From Rhizodiscina lignyota (taxonomy: Eukaryota > Ascomycota > Dothideomycetes > Aulographales > Rhizodiscinaceae), in contig ML978146.1 in assembly GCA_010015805.1 (NCBI GenBank), forward strand, positions 104,831 through 168,830: DNA of 64,000 bases. The letters run 5' to 3'. Below are positions 40,685 through 49,643 of the stretch, piece by piece. Made by a program: the position numbers and the translations under genes. Under the pieces are notes generated by a model. The model did not search any database and had not been told where the DNA came from. It saw only the letters and a list, made by a program, of their open reading frames with translations. Positions within the stretch are counted from its first letter, which is position 1; each line of letters starts with the position of its first letter.

Positions 40685-42524
40685 CCGTTGAAACAGGAAG
40701 GTTTCCGTCAAAATCTTCGTCTATCCCCGTGTATATAGTATAGTACTAGAGGAAACTCAATGGCAGATAGATTGCCGGCCCTAACCTCGGATACCACGGG
40801 AGGTTCACGAGACTGCTACGAGATCGGAGGAGTATGAGAGGGAAAGTTGGCCCGTCCGTGCCACGGTAAGGAGTGGAATACGAAGGTCATGCTGCAAGAT
40901 GTTTAGTTGAGGGTGTCAATGAGGTAGGGGATGGTGATCAACCCCTATTGAGAAGCCGTTGGTGTAGAGCACATTAGATTGTGTGCAATAAATAGTATCG
41001 CAGTTGCAGCTTGCTTCATGTCCACGAGTGTTGAGTGTTCTGCCACTCTAGTCAAGTGCTATGCTATTAAGGTTAACGCGTAGGTTTTAGTTTCGGGCTA
41101 TTCTAAATCCAATTGCACTTCGAGATTTATGAATTTCGATGAATATCGGAAGCGCAATTAAGCACACTCAAACACCATTGCAAGCCTACATGTGGAACCG
41201 TTGAGCCGCAATCAGGTCCTCTACAATAATAACTCTTCACAATGGGGTTTCTACGCTTTGAGCGCAGCCAGATGGCAACAGCTGAAATTGAACAGTCCGA
41301 CCCGATATATATATGTACAGTTGTACACAAAAGAACGTGTGATGAGGCATTGTTTAGATGGATCGGCTCTCCGCCACCTTATCAGGCTTCTATACTAATG
41401 TTTTATCTGTAAGTTAAGACCCTCCACTTGTTCTCTGCTCTTATTCTTTATTTCATTTCGTTTCTGCTCACCAGTACTACAGGAACCTGTGATACTACCT
41501 TCTGCCAGGTCATCAGATGTAGGCATTCGTACGAGACGGCCAACCTGAAACATTTCTTACGAGTGTTTGAACTTTGAGACGGCCTTTAGTTAAGCTTAAT
41601 TTTCAAAAGACCAATAAGAGGGCCTCGTCTTGATTGAATTAGTCGTCGTTATCTTGCCATAACTTAGGCCCGGCGAGTGGCGCGTAGTGTTGCACATTTT
41701 GCATGTGCAATTTGGTGTAACCACCAATCAAGTATCGCGGCCTCTGTTCATTCACCATCTTCTCAAATGGACCCTTGAATCAAATCATCCGCCTCGCCTA
41801 TCTCATCCATCTCACCGTAGTAATTGCCACTTTACGTCTTGCGTCAAAAGTCTGATCTAATTTGTGGCTGCGGTATTTGCGTGCTGACAAGCTCTTTAAA
41901 CTGCATACCACAACCTTGTTGTTCCTTGATTCGGGGCGTCAACCGCGCAAGATACAAGATTTTCGTTTCAACTCCGAGCGACTGAGATCCGAAGGCTTCT
42001 TCCAAGAGGCTAGTATGGCTACCAGCCGCGACGATTCGGAGGTTACTGTCGATCTTTCCTACATTCCAGAGCGCATACCAGGCCGCGTCGCCTCAAGACC
42101 ATGCTCTTGAGCAATTCGTCTCCACCTTGGAGTCTCCACCTACCTCTTGTCCTTGGCGTTCAGTGCGCCCTATTCGATGTTGTCCAAAATGAATCGCTTT
42201 GTAGTGGAGCTGAGGGAGAATGGTCACGGGTGAGGCGCTGAAGGCGCTACCATTGAGACAGAATTTCTCTACTGTTCTTATACACGAGGTGCAGTTGCTG
42301 ATCCCACGGCTCTTTTCTCACCACTCATTCCAACAGTTCTTCTTACCAGTCATTCTTTTGTCTGTCCTTACCAAAGTCACTCTTTGACGACTTTTGTGCG
42401 TCGTTCTTTAACAAGTCACTCCTTAAACAGCATCTTTTCAGCCTCTCCTTTGCAGGAGGTTTACCGGGGAGACCCCAAATTCCACAGAATCCATTCCTTC
42501 CGACCTTTGAAAAACATCACAACC
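40685..42524. other. Large intergenic stretch containing a decayed UTP14 fragment
   Basis: 1.84 kb without an intact gene. The first part has the UTP14-derived fragment described separately. The last part (about 42300-42430) is pyrimidine-rich with repeated AGTCATTC/AGTCACTC strings and is probably the GH64 5' leader. Confidence 0.45.
40826..40966 (+). pseudogene. Decayed duplicate of the UTP14 3' end
   Basis: The stretch aligns by eye to 36802-36941, the last about 140 bases of UTP14. Shared runs are GGAGGAGTATGAGAG at the start, GGAGTGGAATAC in the middle and CTATTGAGAAGCCGTTGGTG through the TAG stop at the end. Between them the copy has many substitutions, small insertions and deletions, and stops in frame. 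Several changes are C-to-T (GCAG to GTAG, AAGCCGAGG to TAGTTGAGG), which would fit RIP-type decay. It is 4 kb from the parent on the same strand and just past the methyltransferase gene. Confidence 0.8.
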
Positions 42525-43970
42525 ATGCGTGGTCTCACAACACTAGCATTAGGGGCTGTAGGCTGCTTGATCGGAAGATCGCTGGCTGTTCCTACGCCTG
42601 TGGTAATTGTGACTCCAGGGGATGCTAGTGATGTTGTGATTTCATCGAACAATACGGTGAATGCCACGGCTCCTGCGCCCTCGACCCCTCCTTCGACCAA
42701 GAGCCATACTATTGTTACGCCTAGAGATACAGCAGACACTGTCATTACGGCAAGAAACGTTTTGAATGCGACAACGAGTGGTTCAGCGGCGGATGCCAAC
42801 TTGGTCGGCAGGTCAACTGGCCAGCTACCCCTTTCTCTGGTCAACAACTTTGCTGGATCAATCAACGCCTATGTTACTGGTTTGGATGTTAACGGCCGGC
42901 TCGTTATGCTCCAACCAGACGGTACATTTCTCTATCCGTCCTGCGACAGTGCTCAAAGCACGCCTCAGCTCATTACGGACAATATCGCTATCCCACTTGG
43001 TGCGAAGGGCAGCACATTAAACATTACAATCCCAGGATACATATCTGCGGCTCGAGTGTGGTTTGCAGCGGGTGACCTGAAGTTCTTCGCCGTCTGGAAC
43101 CCTGCGACCAATGCACCGTCACTTGTCGAGCCTTCCTCGGTGAACCCTTCAGACCCATCTGCTGCCGTCAACTGGGGCTTCGTTGAACTCACGTACGTTG
43201 AGAACGGTGGCTTGTATGCGAATATTAGCTACGTCGACTTTGTGGGCCTCATCTTGGGGATGTCACTCGCTGTTACCGATGGCTCTGGCACCCAGTCAGC
43301 TCTTGGCCTTGCGGCGGATGCGATCTCAAATATATGCAGTGCCCTTGAGTCACAGGGCAAGAGCGATGGCCAAGAATGGGGCAACCTCTGCATGGCCGAC
43401 AGTGAAGGAAATTTATTGCGTGTCATTGCTCCAAGCGACTATGTCTCTTCCAATCCAGACGCTTTTAGCACTTTCTGGAATGAATACATCGACGACGTCT
43501 GGGAGCAGTTCACCACGGATGTGCTCAGCATTGATACCCAAATGAGTGCCGGCATTGTGAACTGCACAGTGCAGACTGACGATCTCTTGCATTGCGACGG
43601 CGACAGTCGTGGCTACGCTAAACCTGTGGCTGCTGATATATTTGGATGCAACACCGGGCCTTTCGGAATTGAAGCTGGTGACAACGACGTCCATAGCGCT
43701 GTTGTTCCTCGCCTCTGTGCGGCCTTTGATCGCACCACTCTTTCGATGGAAGGTGGAAATATCCAGCCTAGCCTTGCAGCACAGAGCTACTACCAAAGCG
43801 CACCCACGAACTGGTACAGCAAGTTTGTGCACCAGCATGAGGTCGATGGCAAGGGGTATGCATTCTCATACGATGATGTTAACCCTGACGGAGATGTCAA
43901 CCAGAGTGGTGTGGTCGCAAGCGCAAATCCCGAGACATTGACGGTTATTGTTGGAGGTCCTCTTTCGTAG
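42525..43970 (+). CDS. Secreted GH64 (beta-1,3-glucanase, thaumatin-like fold) protein
   Basis: A single exon from ATG 42525, 481 residues. The frame is open from 42384, but the ATG chosen directly precedes a signal peptide (MRGLTTLALGAVGCLIGRSL with AVP as the cleavage end). A Ser/Thr-rich stretch with two related units (TPGDASDVVI.., TPRDTADTVI..) follows. Then comes the GH64 domain: LPLSLVNNFAGSINAYVTGLD, LITDNIAIPLG, NITIPGYISAARVWFA, and YVDFVGLILGMSLAV. GH64 enzymes release oligosaccharides from beta-1,3-glucan; in fungi they are secreted wall-active proteins. Several N-glycosylation sequons (NNT, NAT, NIT, NIS, NCT) are present. Promoter and leader are pyrimidine-rich. Function by family; activity not proven. 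Confidence 0.88.
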   Translation: MRGLTTLALGAVGCLIGRSLAVPTPVVIVTPGDASDVVISSNNTVNATAPAPSTPPSTKSHTIVTPRDTADTVITARNVLNATTSGSAADANLVGRSTGQLPLSLVNNFAGSINAYVTGLDVNGRLVMLQPDGTFLYPSCDSAQSTPQLITDNIAIPLGAKGSTLNITIPGYISAARVWFAAGDLKFFAVWNPATNAPSLVEPSSVNPSDPSAAVNWGFVELTYVENGGLYANISYVDFVGLILGMSLAVTDGSGTQSALGLAADAISNICSALESQGKSDGQEWGNLCMADSEGNLLRVIAPSDYVSSNPDAFSTFWNEYIDDVWEQFTTDVLSIDTQMSAGIVNCTVQTDDLLHCDGDSRGYAKPVAADIFGCNTGPFGIEAGDNDVHSAVVPRLCAAFDRTTLSMEGGNIQPSLAAQSYYQSAPTNWYSKFVHQHEVDGKGYAFSYDDVNPDGDVNQSGVVASANPETLTVIVGGPLS

Positions 43971-45859
43971 GGATATCGTACAGGGTCAACTCGGTTTGTT
44001 TGCGCTTCTGTGTTTCGGTCAACCTGCATGTGCAACAAGCGGCCTTGATGGCGGCATGCAGTTTTGTTCGTGTCAATATTTGCTCATGTAATATAAAAAC
44101 ACATGTTGGATTAAAAGGGCTTGGGAAAAATAGGGATTGGCCCAAATAAGGAACTGGCTTCGTAACCTGTCGTTTTGTCAGAAGCGATCTGGTTGATACA
44201 ACAGAGAATCCTTGAAGGACTCACTTGCGCCAATCGCGTAAACTTGATTAAAAAAAAAAGTATGACAGATATATTCACCGATGCATACCTTCTGTCAATA
44301 TCCCTCTATTTAGCATCAAATTGCAGACACAGACGAAGGATCCGGCCTCTACATCGCGACGCTAGCAGCTCCGAAGTGTAATAGCCAGCCCGCAAACCAT
44401 ACCGCAGAGTTCGATCTCAATAATCCAAGGAAGCTTCTAACAATTAGTCCGAGACGTAGCACGAAGCCAGTGCGCAATGAAAAGAATGTAATAACCTCTT
44501 AGACTATGCCGACTATGTCATTCATCCGTTATGCGACGACGCCAGTTGCAATGTTTCTCGCGCCTCGAATAACAAGGATACCGAGCATACATATTCTACG
44601 ATGGAGCAGCTCTTCGTTGCCGTGAATTTTGAGAGAGAGGGATTCAAACGTCATGCCCGAAAACCACGAGTTTTGAATTCCGGAGCCTACGCCCTTCTGA
44701 GGGCTTGATGGTTCCGTTGACGACTGTTGGCGCCATTTTTGAATTCGTGTCCTGTGGGATCGACGACGACGGGTCATGCTCGATTGCTCACAGATGAGGC
44801 TGGAGGAAGAGGAAGGACTGAGATGTACATACCGTCAAGAGGAGACGATATTTATCTATTGCGCGACAGCCTACATTCTCGATCCATGCGATATTGTGGC
44901 GCAGCAACATCGAAGGGTTCTGGCTGGCGTTTGCAGGATCGAAGCATGAGAAGACTGAAACAGACGAACAACGCAGAATATAGGCTGGTAGACACTTGGG
45001 TGCGAGGTAATGTCAACATCCTTTTCATGAATGCCATAGTGAATTGATGATAGATTCGGCACTGCGGATATTTCACTGCCCTACACCTGCACGGATGAGA
45101 GAGGAGATATAGCAATGGAAGCCTATGACGCCATTAAAAAGTTCTATTAGCGTAGGCACATGAAGGAAGAGAGATGCAGACAAATATCGGACAAAATGAT
45201 TTCAAGTCGAAGCAAACGACGTCGATGTCTGAGGTTGCGGAGTATCGTGAACGAATTCGCCCGACTCAGGCGGTGCTTTGATCATTTTTCTGGTGGACAC
45301 TGAAACTGAGTATGGCTATACAGCTCCAATAGCGTATCATAACTCGGGAACGTCCGAGAAGAGTGGGGCCCCTCGGCCTAACGAGGCTACGTGCATCAAA
45401 CGCGAGAGAAGGATTCAGACTTGCCCTGATCTAGTTGTTCGGCCAGAGGCTGGACAATTTGATCTGCTGCCAATAAAGCAAAAAATTAGAGGCGCATATA
45501 TCGTGATTCTGCTGGGTATCTTATCGTTTGATACATATAGCCGAAGCTCTTAGACTTGTGCGATCTGGATGGTTCACAAGGCGCAGGCTACAAGTCAGGG
45601 TGCTTCTACCCTATCTCACCGGAAAGATGAAACAAGCCGAGGCGCAATAATACGATAACTTCGCTTGTTGCGTATGATGACATCGTATCAAGCGGCGTTG
45701 AACGGAACTATCGAAATAGGAGATAGAAGAACGTTCACGATTAGTATGCAATGCAATCGTGATGGTTGTCACTAAATAAGCCTCTCAAATCCTGCACAAG
45801 TAAATACCCATTGCAAGGGAACAAGCGCCCTCTACATATACATGAAGCTATGATTCTTC
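43971..45859. other. Large convergent intergenic stretch, no gene seen
   Basis: 1.9 kb, AT-rich, with an A-run near 44251 and only short frames. An 82-codon basic frame at 44529-44777 (minus) is the only one of any character, and I do not consider it supported. Confidence 0.4.
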
Positions 45860-47608
45860 TCATCTCCCTCCATATCCCGGTGTTGGATCATGCGGCATCA
45901 CAGAACCGGGCATCTCCATCGCATGCTCCGGCCCTGCCAGCTCCGCTGGATCTTGCACCAGCTCTGCTGGTTGAGTTTGATGGTTTCCACCCTTGTACAC
46001 GTATTTCTCGTCACCGCGTGAAGTATTCGCGAGTTCCGACCTTGCTGTGCGTTGCTTTCGTCGATGTCGAAGCCAGAGAAAGGCGGCGATACCGATGACG
46101 GCTAATGCGCCGAGAGCAACCCCAACACCGATGCCAGCTTTCGCGTCTGTGGACAGTCCGGAGGTGCTTGTGCCGTTGTTGTTGGAGTTGCCGCCTGATT
46201 GCACTTTATTCGGGAGAGGAAGAGGCGTCCAGTGGGTGGCCCATGTATCGTTGAACCTTTGGTCAGGGTGGCCTGAAGTGGTCGTGGTAGGGTATTGGAC
46301 ATTGTCATCTATGTCGGTCCAGGCAGGACCTGATTGTTGGATATTTGGACCGGGTGCTTGAGCAATCCACGCTGTATTTTCTCCGAGATTTGCCCCAGTA
46401 TAAGCTGCTTGCAAAAAGGCTCGGCCGAGAGAGTACGCAGCAGGGCCAGCAGGATTGTTCGTGTCGAGGCAGGGGAAATATTGTGTCGGCGTGTCCACAA
46501 TTCCCACGTCCAATGTCAAGTTCAGCAGGATGAAAGGCACTTTGATGACGACGGGGTTGGTCTCCGTAGTCAGGTAGTTTGGTGGAAGTGTGAAGCTTAA
46601 GTATGATGCTGATGTGACAATCTTCTTGTAGGCGGGATCCGACGTCCGCCATAGCCAGAACTTGAGCTTCGTGTCGAACTCGATGGGAAGATAGTTGCTC
46701 AGCTCATGGCAGGTTGCGTTTGGTAACAGGAGATACGGTGTGGTGGGATCAATTGCAACTGTCACTGGGCCAGGCTCGCTCTGATTCGTCATCAAAATGC
46801 CGCTCTTGTTGGTGAATGAGAACGGTGAGCCACCAGTTTCCACACCGATTCCGATATCTCTCAGTTGTACTACACCAGCATCGTGTTCGTAGGTCGATAT
46901 GGGTCCGATCATTCGAGCGGCATCATAGCCACCAAGAACGAGGGATCCTCCATATCCAAGAGAAGCGGAACCGTAGTGAAGGCCGTAAGAGTACGATGGA
47001 ATATAGCTGTTGTTGTACAGACCAGCGATTGGCATCTCTATCTTGAGACTTGGCTCGTCGATAGAAGTTCGATCAAACTCCTGCGCGGGATTGTTGCCGC
47101 CGAGAGAAAAGCCTCCAAGTTCGGGTACTCTTCTCGAGCCATCAGGATTTGTTACCGTGATGTTCGAGTAGGATATGAGATTGGCGTTGTAGACGGTGAA
47201 ATTGTCTGGAGCATTTTTGGCATATACAGAGAGTGCCTGCTCGGTAAACCAATTACCATCTGCGCCATTTGATGGCCCTCCCGTTGGAGAGATGAAGACA
47301 TTCAGACTGTCTGAATAGAGGACGGGATCCCAGGTAGTACCAGGACGGCCGCATTGTGGATTCGGTGTGGATTCGGCGTTGCATGCCTGTGAAGTCGGGA
47401 TGTAACTCGACCACATTCCTCCGGGAAGCACATCGACAGAGGTCTGGTTGACAGGATTGTATGACGAGTTGCCACCAACTGAGATTGTAATTGCATTCCA
47501 TGGGCCATCAGGGCCGTAGCCGTTGGGGCTCCAGTTCAATGCGAGGTTTTGTGGTGCGCTCCGGACTGAGAGTGCAAAGCATGAGAACAAATAACTTCGA
47601 GCCCTCAT
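45860..47608 (-). CDS. Pepsin-like (A1 family) surface protein with degenerate catalytic motifs
   Basis: A single exon of 582 residues from ATG 47608, which precedes a signal peptide (MRARSYLFSCFALSVRSAPQ). The body follows the bilobal pepsin fold of fungal A1 proteins: NAITISVGGNSSYNPVNQTS, LGGFSLGG, SLGYGGSLVLGGYDAAR, IDPTTPYLLLPNATC, YSLGRAFLQAAY. A Gly/Asn/Ser linker, one transmembrane helix (AGIGVGVALGALAVIGIAAF), a basic stop-transfer HRRKQR and a short cytoplasmic tail follow. The active-site triplets are changed: VDVLPGG stands where D-T-G-S is expected and IDPTTPY where the second D-S/T-G is expected. Each keeps only the Asp, so peptidase activity is doubtful. Such proteins are common at the ascomycete surface. 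Confidence 0.85.
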   Translation of the reverse strand: MRARSYLFSCFALSVRSAPQNLALNWSPNGYGPDGPWNAITISVGGNSSYNPVNQTSVDVLPGGMWSSYIPTSQACNAESTPNPQCGRPGTTWDPVLYSDSLNVFISPTGGPSNGADGNWFTEQALSVYAKNAPDNFTVYNANLISYSNITVTNPDGSRRVPELGGFSLGGNNPAQEFDRTSIDEPSLKIEMPIAGLYNNSYIPSYSYGLHYGSASLGYGGSLVLGGYDAARMIGPISTYEHDAGVVQLRDIGIGVETGGSPFSFTNKSGILMTNQSEPGPVTVAIDPTTPYLLLPNATCHELSNYLPIEFDTKLKFWLWRTSDPAYKKIVTSASYLSFTLPPNYLTTETNPVVIKVPFILLNLTLDVGIVDTPTQYFPCLDTNNPAGPAAYSLGRAFLQAAYTGANLGENTAWIAQAPGPNIQQSGPAWTDIDDNVQYPTTTTSGHPDQRFNDTWATHWTPLPLPNKVQSGGNSNNNGTSTSGLSTDAKAGIGVGVALGALAVIGIAAFLWLRHRRKQRTARSELANTSRGDEKYVYKGGNHQTQPAELVQDPAELAGPEHAMEMPGSVMPHDPTPGYGGR

Positions 47609-48674
47609 GTCGGAAAGATTGACCAGCAAGAGGGTCTTGAAACAAAGTATTGGAAAGTGTGAGGCATCAAGAGAGAACGCGTTCACTCAACAGGATGTGA
47701 CAACAAGGTTGGCAGTGCACCTCCAACAAGGAAGGAACGTCTCAAAGCAGAGTTGGCATGAGGAAGTCGCGACGGAAGGCATCGTGGGGTTTTGTTTCAA
47801 CACACACAAGGCTGCTTGGAAATGCTTGCCCTTGTTCATGGCGCTGCTTAAGGGCAGATGGCGTCCAAATTCACTTCGGGAGCTCCGGGCTTCCATGCAG
47901 CCAACGTGCTCCGGTGGAGAGACGGGAATCCTCAATTCGCTGATCAGCAATGATCCCGGATGTCCAGCACTACGGGAGGCTGGGTGTGCTTCCTTCATGC
48001 CAAGGAAACGGTTGAAGACTCGGAGAGTTGTTTGCCCACTCTCTCGTCGCCGATTGCTTAATGAAACCATTAAAGGCTCCGAAGCTTCTTCCTGTACTCC
48101 GTAAACTGACAACCAGAAGTGCCATTTGACACGGATGAAATTGAAGTGAGAGATCAGACCAAGCGTGAGGACAAACCTACTGGTTCATTGCGACTGGCTG
48201 AGCTCGTAGGATCATTATCCACGCTGGATGGCAATAAGGCAGGGCTCTGCTGGGCTGCAGAGGTGCGATGCACGTAGGTTCGTGCTCAGCCTCAAGAGGT
48301 ACTGGTGATGAGATTTCAGTGTCTCGATTGGAGCAAAATTACAGCGTTTTGTATCAAATCCCTGCTACCTCGGCAAACTCTGGAGCCATCCCTTAAGAGG
48401 CTTAGTCCAGGGGCACGCGACACTTCGGCGTCTCGCCACGATGAATACGAACTTGTCAGATGGGCATTGCCCTTTTTTCACGATCGGTAGCCTATTCGTA
48501 GCGTATAAGTTGTGGCGATTTCCTCCTTCTTTTCTTTGTCTCTTCATCCAGTCACTCGTTTCTTTGTGCTGTCGCTCGTTCGCATCCACTCGTTCGAATT
48601 TACCGTCGTTTACCTACCTAATCGTCGACACTAATCCCACAAACATCCCATTCTCCGCTGCCAATCTCTTCAGA
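47609..48674. other. Divergent promoter region of two surface-protein genes
   Basis: 1.07 kb between the start codons of the pepsin-like gene and the GPI-type gene. The last 150 bp before 48675 is pyrimidine-rich, as expected of a fungal leader. No gene seen. Confidence 0.4.
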
Positions 48675-49322
48675 ATGCTGTCCCAACTCATCGTCGTCGC
48701 TCTTGGCGCTTCGCTCGCCCTCGCGAAAACGGATATCGCTGGTTGCACCTCGTCGCAAACGACCGATCAATGGGGAGAAGCGTCCATGATCTACTGGCTG
48801 CCTGGCAGCGGCGAAATCTGCGCGTTCCTCGACTGCGGCGGTGGCATGGCCCCTCCAAAGACGGACGTTCCCGGCTGCGCTGCCTACTCTGGCACTGCTA
48901 CATACTCTCCCAGCTACATGCCAGGTTGGGGATCGGCGTCGGCGACCTCTGCCGCAGCGGCATCTACCTCTGCATATGCGTCGATGACTGAGTCCTCCCT
49001 CTCCTGGAGCGACGCCCTCACAATCACGGCCACTGCCTCTGCATACTCGACATCCTCGCCCTCGTACTCCTCGTCCATAAGCGAAGCACCGAGCGTAATC
49101 ACGTCCGTCATTGGTGGTACTTCCGCTGCCGCAATCACACCCGCTCCATCTGTTGGCGGCACAACTGCTGCTGCTGGGAATGGTACAACTGGATCTGTCA
49201 CAAAGGGCTCCCCGTCAGCATCACCAAGCCAGTTTGAGGGTTCTGCGAGTGGAATGGGCATTGGCATGGTGCAGGCCTTTGGAGTTGCGGTGGGAGTCCT
49301 GATCGCAGCAATTGCACTGTAA
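48675..49322 (+). CDS. Small secreted GPI-anchored protein, function unknown
   Basis: A single exon of 215 residues from ATG 48675; the longer open frame from 48441 only adds leader. A signal peptide (MLSQLIVVALGASLALA) is followed by a short Cys-rich head with four Cys (DIAGCTSSQ, GEICAFLDCGGG, VPGCAAYSG). Then comes a Ser/Thr/Ala-rich stalk of about 120 residues suited to O-mannosylation. A C-terminal hydrophobic tail (GIGMVQAFGVAVGVLIAAIAL) after a small-residue stretch (EGSASGMG) fits a GPI-attachment signal. It would be a cell-wall or plasma-membrane surface protein of the kind found across Pezizomycotina. No domain name is assigned. Confidence 0.82.
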   Translation: MLSQLIVVALGASLALAKTDIAGCTSSQTTDQWGEASMIYWLPGSGEICAFLDCGGGMAPPKTDVPGCAAYSGTATYSPSYMPGWGSASATSAAAASTSAYASMTESSLSWSDALTITATASAYSTSSPSYSSSISEAPSVITSVIGGTSAAAITPAPSVGGTTAAAGNGTTGSVTKGSPSASPSQFEGSASGMGIGMVQAFGVAVGVLIAAIAL

Positions 49323-49643
49323 TCCGGCGAGGTGTATTAGATAATGACTAGCATTTGGAATGGCTTGCATCAGGATTGGCGTTCTTTGTATTAGTCTCCA
49401 TCAGTATCCATGTCGACTGTCTGTATGCATTGCATTGGCGCTCTGTTAGGATTCGTCTGGAATTTTAGTCCCGTAGACATAATCGTAGTTCAGCATTAAT
49501 TCAGAAAGCCTGTTTGCATAGCGACTCATTATTCATTCAGGAGTACGTTGCGTTGTATAACTTGTTCTACCACTGTCATTCCTCGAGCGAAACGGAGCGG
49601 CTCTGGAATTTCTCCGCAGTCACCGAACCATCACCGAACAAAT
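49323..49643. other. Convergent spacer
   Basis: 321 bp between two 3' ends. No gene or structure recognised. Confidence 0.35.

Noticed and set aside
42384-42524. N-terminal extension of the GH64 open frame
   Set aside because: It lies in a pyrimidine-rich leader, has no conserved character, and would bury the signal peptide that begins at 42525.
44529-44777. Small basic protein on the minus strand
   Set aside because: 82 codons with no homologue recognised, no signal and no supporting context; random open frame is the simpler view.
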